A DNA stretch of 64,000 nt from Anaerotruncus sp. (GCA_021770005.1 JAETRV010000001.1:62001-126000); one strand, 5' to 3'; positions 51,337 to 59,277 are shown, counted from the first letter of the stretch. The notes: generated by a model from the letters alone, not told the origin. Program-made: numbers and translations.

Positions 51337-51879
51337 ATGTGGAAAAAGGTGGTTCTGGCGGTTTTGACCGCATTGACGGTGCTCTGCGGCTGCCATGCAG
51401 CAGAGCGGCAGGACCCGGCAAAGATGGCGGAGCAGGCGCGCGAAACCCTTTCGAAGCCGTTTCAGACGACTGCAAAGGTGCAGTACCAGGGGATGGAGAC
51501 GACCATCACCATCTACAAAAAGCCGATGAACTGCGCGGTTGTCACCTTTGACGCCCCGGACACCCTCAAAGAGATGAAGATGACCTTTTATACCGATCGT
51601 GTGACCCTCAGCTATGGGGAGATGAAGTTCGATTTTGAACCGGACAGTGTCCCAGGGCAGGCGGCTTCCAAATTGATCCTTTCCGCGCTCAATGCCGCCC
51701 TGAACGACCAGGGGATGAGCGTCCGTCAGGAGGGGGAGGGGGTCCGGCTCGAGGGAAGCATGGAGCAGGGGAGCTTTTCGCTTTTGCTCGACCGGGAGAG
51801 CGGAAACCTTCTGAAACTTTCGCTTCCGGATCACAACCTCGAGATGGAGGTCCTCAATTTTTCGATCCTACAGGACTAA
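51337..51879 (+). CDS. Lipoprotein, LolA/LolB-like
   Basis: A 180-residue exported lipoprotein: signal MWKKVVLAVLTALTVLCGC with the lipid-modified Cys19. The mature part has an outer-membrane-lipoprotein-sorting-like pattern (FQTTAKVQYQGMETTITIYKKP..., FYTDRVTLSYGEMKFDFEPDSVPGQ split by loops), as seen in proteins encoded between nnr and alr in Clostridia. Function unknown. ATG 51337 has GGGGTGGGG upstream. A terminator follows. Confidence 0.7.
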   Translation: MWKKVVLAVLTALTVLCGCHAAERQDPAKMAEQARETLSKPFQTTAKVQYQGMETTITIYKKPMNCAVVTFDAPDTLKEMKMTFYTDRVTLSYGEMKFDFEPDSVPGQAASKLILSALNAALNDQGMSVRQEGEGVRLEGSMEQGSFSLLLDRESGNLLKLSLPDHNLEMEVLNFSILQD

Positions 51880-51896
51880 CCACAGATTTTGAATTG

Positions 51897-51922
51897 GCCC
51901 GCGCCGTAAGGCGCGGGCTTTT
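51897..51922 (+). terminator. Terminator after the lipoprotein gene
   Basis: Nine-bp GC stem (51897-51905 with 51910-51918), GTAA loop, TTTT. Confidence 0.75.
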
Positions 51923-52085
51923 GGATTGTCAAAAACCGGGCCTGCCCCATATCATGAAAAGGGTACGGAAACTTTTTTCACTCCGGATGTTTAAATGACG
52001 CGCCCTGCGTCCAAACTAGAATCGAACTGGTTCAGGGATACAGGGTCGTCAGATGCAAAATGAATATCCACGGAGAGTGATAGGA

Positions 52086-52457
52086 ATGACTGTGAAAAGA
52101 GGAGAAATCTATTATGCGGATCTAAGCCCGGTGGTCGGTTCGGAGCAGGGTGGGGTACGCCCGGTGCTGATCGTGCAGAACGATATCGGCAACCGGTATA
52201 GCCCGACTGTGATTGCCGCGGCGATCACCAGCCAGAAGGAAAAATCCAAACTGCCCACCCATATCGAGATCAATTCACAGGTCTGCGGGCTTTCCCGTGA
52301 CTCTGTGGTGCTGCTCGAGCAGATCCGCACACTCGATAAAAAACGCCTCAAGGAGAAGATGGGGCGGCTGGACGACGGCTCGATGGGCCAGATCAACCAG
52401 GCGCTTTCGATCAGCTTCGGCCTGGGCGAGAATGCCGGACGGAACCCGTCTACATAA
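52086..52457 (+). CDS. MazF/EndoA-type endoribonuclease toxin
   Basis: A 123-residue mRNA-cutting toxin very close in pattern to Bacillus Endo[21 protein letters not shown] at the N-terminus, the catalytic residues Arg25 (GGVRPVLI) and Thr48 (AAAITSQ), then [30 protein letters not shown] 52086 is the family start. No mazE-like antitoxin frame is present in the 206 bases upstream, which instead contain a terminator, and none follows before cysK. It may be controlled by an antitoxin encoded elsewhere or by non-cognate means. Confidence 0.92.
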   Translation: MTVKRGEIYYADLSPVVGSEQGGVRPVLIVQNDIGNRYSPTVIAAAITSQKEKSKLPTHIEINSQVCGLSRDSVVLLEQIRTLDKKRLKEKMGRLDDGSMGQINQALSISFGLGENAGRNPST

Positions 52458-52474
52458 CCATGCAGACGGGTTTT
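52443..52474 (+). terminator. Terminator at the mazF stop codon
   Basis: AACCCGTCT (52443-52451) pairs with AGACGGGTT (52464-52472), followed by TT; the stem begins inside the mazF coding end. Confidence 0.55.
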
Positions 52475-52487
52475 GATATGGCAGACG

Positions 52488-52517
52488 CAGCACCCTCCCG
52501 CGGGAGGGTGCTGTTTT
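52488..52517 (+). terminator. Second terminator, just upstream of the cysK promoter
   Basis: A 26-bp perfect palindrome (13-bp arms) followed by TTTT. Its T-run abuts the cysK -35 element. Confidence 0.65.
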
Positions 52518-52519
52518 GA

Positions 52520-52559
52520 TTGACAGGGAGAAAACAGAGGTATATAATTCCGGTATACC
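52520..52559 (+). promoter_or_regulatory. Consensus promoter of cysK
   Basis: Exact TTGACA (52520-52525), 17-bp spacer, exact TATAAT (52543-52548). A small palindrome GGTATACC (52552-52559) lies at the expected start point and may be part of an operator. Confidence 0.8.
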
Positions 52560-52600
52560 CTGCACCTATTTTGTCATTTTGATGTTTGGAGGGACCGTTC

Positions 52601-53533
52601 ATGAGCAAGATTTACACTTCTGTAGACCAGTTGATTGGAAAAACGCCGCTGCTGGAATTGACCCATCTGGAACGGGACGAAAAGCTGGAAGCCCGGATTC
52701 TGGCGAAACTGGAGTATCTGAACCCCGCCGGGTCGGCCAAAGACCGCATTGCGAAAGCGATGATTGAGGATGCCGAGGAAAAGGGACTGCTGAGACCCGG
52801 TTCGGTCATCATCGAGCCTACTTCGGGCAATACCGGGATCGGCCTTGCCAGCGTAGCCGCTGCCCGGGGATACCGCACCATCATCGTGATGCCGGAGACG
52901 ATGAGCGTAGAGCGCCAGAAGCTGATGAAAGCCTATGGCGCGGAGCTGGTGCTGACCGAGGGTTCCAAAGGGATGACAGGCGCGATTGACAAGGCGGAGG
53001 AATTGGCCCGGGAGATTCCTGGCAGCTTTATTCCTGGGCAGTTTGGAAACCCGGCGAACCCCGCCGCGCATAAGGCAACCACAGGCCCGGAAATCTGGGA
53101 CGATACCGACGGCAGGGTGGATCTCTTTGTAGCGGGCGTTGGGACTGGCGGCACCATCACCGGTGTGGGCGCCTATCTGAAAGCGCAGAATCCAGGGATC
53201 AGGGTTGTTGCGGTCGAGCCGGCCTCCTCTCCGGTATTGAGTGGAGGGAAGGCAGGCCCCCATGGGCTTCAGGGGATCGGCGCAGGATTTATCCCCGAGG
53301 CGCTGGATTGTTCGGTTTACGACGAGATCATCCCTGTAAAAGAGAAGGATGCGTTTTCTGCCGGACGGCAGATTGGCCGGACAGAGGGAGTCCTGGTGGG
53401 AATCTCCTCCGGCGCCGCTCTCTGGGCCGCGATCCAGTTGGCAAAGCGCCCGGAAAACAGGGGCAAAACGATTGTCGTTTTACTGCCTGATACTGGGGAC
53501 CGCTACCTTTCTACCCCGCTGTTCCAGGACTGA
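52601..53533 (+). CDS. cysK: Cysteine synthase (O-acetylserine sulfhydrylase)
   Basis: PLP enzyme making cysteine from O-acetylserine and sulfide. The 310-residue protein has PLP Lys47 in NPAGSAKDR, the PTSGNTGIG loop, [12 protein letters not shown] (phosphate-binding) and [23 protein letters not shown] is typical of CysK. ATG 52601 follows GGAGGG. Single-gene unit with a near-perfect promoter and a strong terminator. No cysE is nearby. Confidence 0.96.
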   Translation: MSKIYTSVDQLIGKTPLLELTHLERDEKLEARILAKLEYLNPAGSAKDRIAKAMIEDAEEKGLLRPGSVIIEPTSGNTGIGLASVAAARGYRTIIVMPETMSVERQKLMKAYGAELVLTEGSKGMTGAIDKAEELAREIPGSFIPGQFGNPANPAAHKATTGPEIWDDTDGRVDLFVAGVGTGGTITGVGAYLKAQNPGIRVVAVEPASSPVLSGGKAGPHGLQGIGAGFIPEALDCSVYDEIIPVKEKDAFSAGRQIGRTEGVLVGISSGAALWAAIQLAKRPENRGKTIVVLLPDTGDRYLSTPLFQD

Positions 53534-53544
53534 TAGAGAAAGCG

Positions 53545-53580
53545 CGGCCCGTTTTCCCTGCGGAAAACGGGCCGTTGGTT
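53545..53580 (+). terminator. Terminator of cysK
   Basis: Thirteen-bp stem (53545-53557 with 53562-53574) with CTGC loop, followed by TTGGTT. Confidence 0.7.
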
Positions 53581-53603
53581 ATGATTGGAAGCGAACGGAT
53601 TGG

Positions 53604-54380
53604 TTATGCGTCCGATGAACTGCTGTTCTGCCAGCCCCTTCTGTGCTGGTAGCCCTGTCCATTGCTGTGGTGCCCATGGCTGTCGCTGTCTGATGGCATT
53701 GCTTCTTCGCCGCTGCCGGGCAACAATGCGTTGATCGCATCGCGGATTTCCCGCATGGTCATGTCCTGTGCTGCTTCGGGGGTGACGGTCGGGTCAAGCG
53801 CCTGCAATTCCAAGAATGCGCTGTATTTTCCGTGGGAAAGCCCCACTCTATGGGCGTCCGCAACCTGTTCCGGATGGGAGAAATAGCAGTGGGTATTTTT
53901 TTGTCCCGCTGTGCAGGACTCAATATTGGAGAGCATCCGCGCGCATTGCGCGCCGTCTGGGCCTATGACAGCGATGACCAAAGTCTCATCGCTGGACAAT
54001 AGCGCGGCAACCTTTTCGTTTTCCAGCATCAGATGGATCGCTTCGGTATAGCTGGTGAATTTCAGATGCAGCGAGTCCGCGAGTTCCTTCCCGCCGTCAT
54101 TGTATCCGCTCACAGTAACAACTTGGTCGAACCGGTTAATCCCCAGTTCAATGGATGGATTGATATCTACACTGATTTCCGCCGTTGGGAGAAAATAGAG
54201 CCAATAACTGCCTGCCAGCAAGAAGAGGGAACATGCTGCGGCCGCAATAAGATGCCGGGGAGGCTGGGCGCTGCATCTAGCATATCCCTGTGTTTTCTGG
54301 GCGAGGAATGCTCTGGTTCTGGCTTTTAGTTCCTCTTCGGCGCGAATCTTATCGAACGCTTCTTTCATCTTGGAAATCAT
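53604..54380 (-). CDS. Membrane anti-sigma factor with an RsgI-like external domain
   Basis: A 258-residue single-pass protein. Residues 1-40 are cytoplasmic and charged (ISKMKEAFDKIRAEEELKARTRAF), too short for a classical ZAS domain. A membrane helix follows at about 43-65 (LIAAAACSLFLLAGSYWLYFL). The external part begins with the RsgI hallmark ISVDINPSIELGINRFDQVV and continues YNDGGKELADSLHLK. The C-terminal tail is Ser/Asp/His/Gly-rich (SDSDSHGHHSNGQGYQHRRG). ATG 54380 is 8 bases after GGGAGG. Its start overlaps the sigma gene by about 30 bases, so it is probably that factor's regulator. Confidence 0.8.
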   Translation of the reverse strand: MISKMKEAFDKIRAEEELKARTRAFLAQKTQGYARCSAQPPRHLIAAAACSLFLLAGSYWLYFLPTAEISVDINPSIELGINRFDQVVTVSGYNDGGKELADSLHLKFTSYTEAIHLMLENEKVAALLSSDETLVIAVIGPDGAQCARMLSNIESCTAGQKNTHCYFSHPEQVADAHRVGLSHGKYSAFLELQALDPTVTPEAAQDMTMREIRDAINALLPGSGEEAMPSDSDSHGHHSNGQGYQHRRGWQNSSSSDA

Positions 54381-54855
54381 ATTCCTCACCTCCCAACTTC
54401 TCTCGGAGCATTTGTCTGGAACGGGTCAGGAGCGTATAAACCGTATTCACATTTTTGCCCAGGATCCGGCTGATCTGCGGGGCGGTGTAACCTTCGTAAT
54501 AATGCAGGTATACAACATCTTTGTATTTTGGAGGAAGGGAAAGGACAGCCTCTAGAACCTCCTGGTGATCCGGCGGCAGCAAGGCAGGCTGTTCCATGAG
54601 TACATCAAGCGGTACTGTGTGGCTGCGGAAAAAATTCCGGAGCAGGTCCTTGCAGGCATTGATTGTGACACGGATGATCCAGGCTTTTTCATGCGAATCG
54701 CTTTCAAAAGAAACGGAACTAAGGACATACTTCAAAAATACGGTTTGAAATATGTCCTCGGTATCAGCAACATTTTTCACATGTACCATACAGAGCCGCC
54801 GAACGGTATCCGCATACCGTTCGATCGCCCTGTTTACCTCTTGTTCGCTCCGCAT
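54349..54855 (-). CDS. ECF-type RNA polymerase sigma factor
   Basis: A 168-residue sigma-70 family protein with regions 2 (ERYADTVRRLCMVHVKNVADTEDIFQTVF...AWIIRVTINACKDLLR) and 4 (LSLPPKYKDVVYLHYYEGYTAPQISRILGKNVNTVYTLLTRSRQMLREKL). ATG 54855 is chosen because the upstream extension belongs to the neighbouring gene end. It lies 14 bases after the DxDGDG-repeat protein gene and overlaps the anti-sigma gene, so all three form one operon. The signal and target genes are unknown. Confidence 0.93.
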   Translation of the reverse strand: MRSEQEVNRAIERYADTVRRLCMVHVKNVADTEDIFQTVFLKYVLSSVSFESDSHEKAWIIRVTINACKDLLRNFFRSHTVPLDVLMEQPALLPPDHQEVLEAVLSLPPKYKDVVYLHYYEGYTAPQISRILGKNVNTVYTLLTRSRQMLREKLGGEEYDFQDERSVR

Positions 54856-54869
54856 TGAGAATCTACCTG

Positions 54870-55247
54870 TTACCAGGAGCGCCCACAATGCCCTCTGCGG
54901 CAACCATTTCCCCAGCCAGCGCCACCGCGCGGGCGCATTTCGGTGTTGTCAGCATTTGCGTTTCTATAAGGGCAGGCGGTACCGGCGTAGTCACAGATGC
55001 CATCCCCGTCCTCATCTACAAAGTTTCCACCGCATCCGGCTCCAGCGAGACGGCCGCAGTTGTCACAGATGCCGTCACCATCCGCGTCTACATAAGCGCA
55101 GGCAGTACCGGCATAATCACAGACACCGTCCCCGTCCGCATCTACAAAGTAGGGGCCTTGTCCGGGACCAGCTGCAAAGGCACTGGTGGTCCCGATAGAC
55201 AGAAGCAATACGGCCGCAAAAATACCCGATAATACTTTTTTTAACAT
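54870..55247 (-). CDS. Exported DxDGDG (EF-hand/thrombospondin-3-like) repeat protein
   Basis: A 125-residue secreted protein. Residues 1-25 are a signal peptide ending SAFA. Three repeats of [FY]VD[AE]DGDG[VI]CD lie at about residues 33-44, 52-62 and 76-86; the DxDxDG loops are calcium-binding in EF-hand, dockerin and thrombospondin type 3 repeats. Each loop ends CD, with further cysteines (YAGTAC, NCG) likely in disulfides. The tail is Gly/Arg-rich. ATG 55247 follows GGAGG by 8-9 bases. First gene of the sigma/anti-sigma operon, possibly the sensed or sensing component (inference). Confidence 0.75.
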   Translation of the reverse strand: MLKKVLSGIFAAVLLLSIGTTSAFAAGPGQGPYFVDADGDGVCDYAGTACAYVDADGDGICDNCGRLAGAGCGGNFVDEDGDGICDYAGTACPYRNANADNTEMRPRGGAGWGNGCRRGHCGRSW

Positions 55248-55290
55248 TGTTGGTTCCTCCATTGTTGTTCATTTGGGAATTTCTTTTTCA

Positions 55291-55353
55291 ATTATAATAC
55301 GATTCAAAAAGACCAATCCATTCAAAATTTTTAAAAAATTTGAATGGATTGGT
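55291..55353 (-). promoter_or_regulatory. Promoter region of the sigma-factor operon with a 42-bp inverted repeat
   Basis: On the minus strand a TATAAT (55296-55291) has TGGATT (55320-55315) 18 bp upstream. The -35 lies inside an inverted repeat with 15-bp perfect arms (55312-55326 and 55339-55353) around an AT-only centre. It may be an operator or an autoregulation site. Confidence 0.5.
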
Positions 55354-55475
55354 TGTGAGTCCGCCTTCACATGAAAAACGAGCGGAGCGGATGATCCGTC
55401 CTTATTTACACGTTCTATCTTCTCGGTGCCAATTATGGGAATCCCCCTTTTAACATCACAATAGGCATCGTCGGA

Positions 55476-56813
55476 TTAGCGAAGGATTGATTTTACATCT
55501 ATTATATACATTAGGATGCAAATTACCGCCAAAGCTGTTTCAACGACAGGTTGTGCCGCAATGACACCATTCAATTTCCAAAAATGGTTCAGAATCATAA
55601 CTCCCGGAATAAACAGCACCGCATTTCTTAAAAGTGTAATAATCAGCGATTTTACCGCCTTACCCAGGGCTTGAAAATAGCTTGTCATCATATTGATGAT
55701 CCCAAGCATAGGAGCCGATAGGCAAAGAATTTTCAAAAAATACCCCGTTTGCTCAATCAAAGCATCATCTTGCAGGAATATAGAAGCAAGCGGTTTTCCA
55801 AACAGTACGAAGATAGCGGTAAATGCCCCACCCATAAGAACTCCGTATAGCGTTGTCCGCTTCACGATATCGGACATTCGCTTTTTTTCATTTCCTCCAT
55901 AGCAATATCCTACCAAAGGGGCAACACCTTGAGATAATCCCACTGACAGCAAAATTGGAATCATATCAAGTTTACATGCAATCCCATAAGAGGCTACTGC
56001 GTCAGAACCATAAATGCTGATATAGTTATTCAGCACGATATTGGAAACGCTCATAAGCACTGTAATGAGTGCGCCTGGGATACCGATACTGACAACATTG
56101 CGAATCATAGCCCCATTTGGTGAAAATCGTTTCAGTGCCAGTGGCACCAACTGGTTGCCCTTGTGTCCTTCTAAAATCATGCAGAAAACGTAATAGATCG
56201 TCGCGCATACAAATCCTAATGATGTGGCAAGTGCGGCGCCTGCTGTCCCCCATCGAAAGACTGCAATAAAAACATAATCCAGCACCATATTGATTCCATT
56301 TCCAAGCACCAATCCAATCGTGCCTTCCTTAATCATGCCCACCGAACGGAATAAATGAACGAAACCATTTGCCATCATGATAAACGGAGCGCCGAGAAAA
56401 ATCCATTTCAGATAGTCACAGGTATAAGCGATATTCTCTGCATCTGCGCCGGAAATTTTTGCTAATGGCTGCAAAAATGCCAGTCCCAAAGCTAGAACAG
56501 CAGTGCCTGTAATGGCCATGGCATATACGCAGAAATTCATGGTCGTACCAGAATCCTCTTCCTTTTCCTCTCCCAATAATCTGGCAATCACGCTGCTGCC
56601 GCCCATCCCAAAAACACAGGCAATCGACATGATGATAAGCAATATAGGAGCGCACAGTGTTACGGCGGCAATCATTGCGGGTTCCTTTGTTAGGGAGACA
56701 AAAAATGTGTCGGCAAGATTATAGATCAGCGTTGTAAGCTGGCCCAGCATAGCGGGCAGCCCAACTCGCATAATCGCTTTGGAGCTGTTCTTTTCTTCAA
56801 AAACAGATGGCAT
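55476..56813 (-). CDS. MATE family efflux transporter
   Basis: A 445-residue, 12-helix cation/drug antiporter: MRVGLPAMLGQLTTLIYNLADTFFVS at the N-terminus split by the first loop, VFGMGGSSVIARLLGEE, the second-half repeat SIGIPGALITVLMSVSNIVLNNYIS, GLSQGVAPLVGYCYGG. MepA-like pattern. ATG 56813 follows GGGAGG. Base composition is clearly AT-richer than the genes around it, and codon choice differs, suggesting acquisition. It is divergent from a CRP-like regulator with a shared operator region. Confidence 0.92.
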   Translation of the reverse strand: MPSVFEEKNSSKAIMRVGLPAMLGQLTTLIYNLADTFFVSLTKEPAMIAAVTLCAPILLIIMSIACVFGMGGSSVIARLLGEEKEEDSGTTMNFCVYAMAITGTAVLALGLAFLQPLAKISGADAENIAYTCDYLKWIFLGAPFIMMANGFVHLFRSVGMIKEGTIGLVLGNGINMVLDYVFIAVFRWGTAGAALATSLGFVCATIYYVFCMILEGHKGNQLVPLALKRFSPNGAMIRNVVSIGIPGALITVLMSVSNIVLNNYISIYGSDAVASYGIACKLDMIPILLSVGLSQGVAPLVGYCYGGNEKKRMSDIVKRTTLYGVLMGGAFTAIFVLFGKPLASIFLQDDALIEQTGYFLKILCLSAPMLGIINMMTSYFQALGKAVKSLIITLLRNAVLFIPGVMILNHFWKLNGVIAAQPVVETALAVICILMYIIDVKSILR

Positions 56814-56829
56814 ACGTTACTTTCCTCCC

Positions 56830-56858
56830 TTGAATTTTCTTTAACGATATCGTATAAT
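56830..56858 (+). promoter_or_regulatory. Predicted promoter of the CRP-like regulator gene
   Basis: TTGAAT (56830-56835), 17-bp spacer, TATAAT (56853-56858). A facing minus-strand TTGAAT at 56866-56861 with TAAAGA at 56843-56838 could serve the MATE gene. Confidence 0.6.
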
Positions 56859-56867
56859 TAATTCAAA

Positions 56868-56889
56868 AAACAAGACATATGTCTTGTTT
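56868..56889. promoter_or_regulatory. Perfect 22-bp palindrome, likely operator
   Basis: AAACAAGACAT followed by its exact complement, 11-bp arms with no spacer. It lies between the divergent promoters and just before the ribosome site of the regulator gene, a typical autoregulatory site for a CRP-type dimer. Confidence 0.65.
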
Positions 56890-56899
56890 GGAGGACTCT

Positions 56900-57550
56900 A
56901 TGGAAAGAATATTTGATAAAAAGAAGGTTGCCGCCTGTATCGCTAAAAGTAAATATCATTCCATCCTTAGCACAATGGATATAGACTTTTATCTAATCAA
57001 CTATGAAAAGGGTGAATTTGTGAGTTCACCCTTTCAAAACGAATTGTTATTCCAGATTGTCGAACAAGGCTCTATCAATATTTACATCATTCGTGATGAC
57101 GGTACGCGCTATGCCCTATCAAACGGGACAACAGATTATTTCCTCGGAGATATGGATATCTTTTATCCCAGAAGCGGCGATGTTTACGCTGAGGCGGCTG
57201 AAAGACTGACTTGTATCGCATTTTCGATTGAAAAGCATAGAGAGACGCTGCTCTCAAACAGCGGTTTTTTGGAGCTTATTTGTAACAGCCTTTCCGCTAA
57301 AATCGGAACGATAACCACGATTGACGCCGCTCCCTCCTCTCTTTCAGAACGGGTCATGTCCTATATGAAGTATAAATGTGACCATGGAACCTTGAAGGGG
57401 ATAGAGCAGGCTGCTTTTCATCTTCATTGCAGCGCAAGACAACTTCAGAGAATTTTGAACCAAAGGGAAGCTGATGGATCAGTCAAAAAAATTGGAAAAG
57501 GGACATACAAGCTATGTGAAACGGAATGGACCATACATCAAACCGCTTAA
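56900..57550 (+). CDS. CRP/FNR-like transcriptional regulator
   Basis: A 216-residue protein. The N-terminal two-thirds look like a cupin/cNMP-binding beta-barrel (LLFQIVEQGSINIYIIRDDG, DYFLGDMDIFYPRSG), followed by a C-terminal winged HTH (IEQAAFHLHCSARQLQRILNQREADGSVKKIGKGTYKL). It lacks FNR-type cysteine spacing. ATG 56900 is 6 bases after GGAGG. AT-rich like the divergent MATE gene, and probably its regulator. Confidence 0.78.
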   Translation: MERIFDKKKVAACIAKSKYHSILSTMDIDFYLINYEKGEFVSSPFQNELLFQIVEQGSINIYIIRDDGTRYALSNGTTDYFLGDMDIFYPRSGDVYAEAAERLTCIAFSIEKHRETLLSNSGFLELICNSLSAKIGTITTIDAAPSSLSERVMSYMKYKCDHGTLKGIEQAAFHLHCSARQLQRILNQREADGSVKKIGKGTYKLCETEWTIHQTA

Positions 57551-57699
57551 AGGCCGGCAAATATACTTAGAGCCCGTTCAGAATCTTTGGTAGAGGGCTT
57601 TTTCACTAGCGGATCGTAGCGTGGATGGTCCGGCAGGATGGTTGCCTGATCGCTTTTCGGTCAGGCTGTTTGCTTTGCCAAGGTAGTCCGCTTTTTTGT

Positions 57700-58071
57700 A
57701 CTATTTTATTTAACCCTGTAGAACCGATCGGCCCTAAAAATCTGCTCGACCTGATGCTGATTGCCCCCTGTACAGGCAACACTTTAGGAAAATTGGCGAA
57801 CGGGATCAATGATACAACGGTGACGATGGCTGCAAAATCGAGTTTACGCAATGGGAACCCACTGATTTTAGCGGTTTCGACCAATGACGCGCTTGGGGGC
57901 TCCGCACAGAACATAGGACGTTTGATGAATGTCAAGCGGGTCTATTTTGTCCCGATGGCGCAGGACGATCCGAAGAACAAGCCCGCTTCAGCGGTGGCTT
58001 TTTTTGATTTGATTGCTCCAACGCTCCTATCGGCCATGTCAGGTGAGCAGATACAGCCGGTATGGAGATAA
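57700..58071 (+). pseudogene. dpaB: Dipicolinate synthase subunit B, 5'-truncated remnant
   Basis: The readable frame matches the C-terminal two-thirds of DpaB/SpoVFB: VEPIGPKNLLDLMLIAPCTGNTLGKLANGI split here, TVTMAAKSSLRNGNPLILAVSTNDALGG, NIGRLMNVKRVYFVPMAQDDPKNKP. Intact DpaB is about 195 residues; only about 120 remain, and the N-terminal flavin-binding part is missing, being replaced by unrelated sequence with no ribosome site. The partner dpaA is absent. It lies directly after the AT-rich MATE/regulator pair, whose arrival may have removed the front of the gene (inference). DpaAB makes the spore-core dipicolinate. Confidence 0.8.
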
Positions 58072-58092
58072 TGCGATAGCGATTCTTACCTC

Positions 58093-58128
58093 GCCTTGAA
58101 AACGCTGTTGTTTTCAAGGCTTTTCTTT
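58093..58128 (+). terminator. Terminator after the dpaB remnant
   Basis: Eleven-bp perfect stem (58093-58103 with 58110-58120), then TTTTCTTT. Its preservation supports the gene having once been a normal unit. Confidence 0.8.
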
Positions 58129-58384
58129 GTTCCAGAAAGGTTCCTTTTTTTATCAAGTGGAAGAGACGCACAGCACGCGCCAGACCGAAAATACGCATAA
58201 GGTAGTGCCAAGCTAGGCTGTAAAGGATTGAGAATAAAATAAATCCGTGGTACAATATGTGCAGAGGGACAAGATCGAGTTTGCAGCGGTTGTACGGCGT
58301 ATTTGAGGTACAGCTGCGCCCTTGTGTTTTCTTCGCAACGCTTTCATTGCTGAAAATTCTCCGGTTTTTGAAATTTTACGCACA

Positions 58385-58416
58385 AAAATGCCATAAATGC
58401 ACTGCATTTATGGCAT
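58385..58416 (-). terminator. Terminator of the XRE regulator gene
   Basis: Thirteen-bp perfect stem (58388-58400 with 58404-58416); on the minus strand it is followed by TTTTTG. Confidence 0.7.
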
Positions 58417-58438
58417 ACTGAAAAGGAAGCGGTGAAGT

Positions 58439-59146
58439 TTATTTTTTGCTGGGTCCAGGATAATTCACCCGGGTCTCGGCATTTTGAATCAGGTTGAGCA
58501 GCGATGAGGCAAACAGAGGGTATGCCTTGGAAAGCCCCTCGGTAGTGACTGCCAAAGGCTCGAGATCTTTGATTTTTTCCATCTCTGCCGCCGGGTCGCC
58601 TTTTGAGATTGAAAGCGCGTTGGCACAGTGGATCTGCATGGCGGCGTCAGCATACTGTTGGGAAACAGTGTCCGGGATCGTAAAAAGCGCGTTCTGGTTG
58701 CGTGGATTCGCGCTGTAGACCAGCCGGAACATCCGGTAGACCGCGAGCATCAGAAACGAAGAAACCTCGTTAATCAGCGGCTTACAGTTGCTCTTGGCCA
58801 GCAGGTCAAACAGGATATTCAACGAGTTGGCGATCAGCTTTTTGTTGAGCACCGGAAGCACCCCGGCGCGAAAGACATTCTCTTTCCCCACCTGTTCCGG
58901 TTCTGGAATCTCTTCGACAGTGATCTGTGAGCCGGTGCGGTCGGGGGAGCGCCCGAGCAGGTAATCGCATGAAACCCCATAAAAATCGGCACAGCGAAGC
59001 AGGAAATCCAGGCCGCATTCCCGGATGCCCTTTTCATAATGGGATAGCAGTGCCTGTGAAATTCCAAGGTTGGACGCGGCCAGTTTTTGACTGATACCCC
59101 GCTCTTTGCGCAGCAGGGTCAGGATGCGCGGAAAATCAGCGTTCAT
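58439..59146 (-). CDS. XRE family transcriptional regulator
   Basis: A 235-residue protein. The XRE helix-turn-helix is at about residues 8-62 (LRKERGISQKLAASNLGISQALLSHYEKGIRECGLDFL), followed by the common DYLLGRS junction and a 160-residue helical C-terminal region of unknown function (LNILFDLLAKSNCKPLINEVSSFL). Similar long XRE proteins occur near sporulation or stress genes in Clostridia. ATG 59146 follows GAGGAG. A TTGTA-N2-TACAA site (59211-59222) upstream could be its operator. Confidence 0.85.
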   Translation of the reverse strand: MNADFPRILTLLRKERGISQKLAASNLGISQALLSHYEKGIRECGLDFLLRCADFYGVSCDYLLGRSPDRTGSQITVEEIPEPEQVGKENVFRAGVLPVLNKKLIANSLNILFDLLAKSNCKPLINEVSSFLMLAVYRMFRLVYSANPRNQNALFTIPDTVSQQYADAAMQIHCANALSISKGDPAAEMEKIKDLEPLAVTTEGLSKAYPLFASSLLNLIQNAETRVNYPGPSKK

Positions 59147-59277
59147 TGTCTTAACTCCTCAAAAACGGTTTAGCTCTACATAAAGTAAATTATATAATAC
59201 CAAAAACGATTTGTAAATACAATCTGTCGAATCTCCGAAATATTTGTAGATAAAAAGAAAAAAAGGAGGCCATTTTT

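Larger units (their letters stand above)
58072..58438. other. 367-base gap: terminators and an orphan promoter
   Basis: No convincing gene. It contains the dpaB terminator, a plus-strand TTGAGA-17-TACAAT (58228-58256) with only a 15-codon frame downstream, and the terminator of the XRE gene. Confidence 0.5.

Noticed and set aside
58213..58407. 64-codon minus-strand frame in the gap after dpaB
   Set aside because: No ribosome site, no recognisable pattern, and it overlaps the terminator of the XRE gene.
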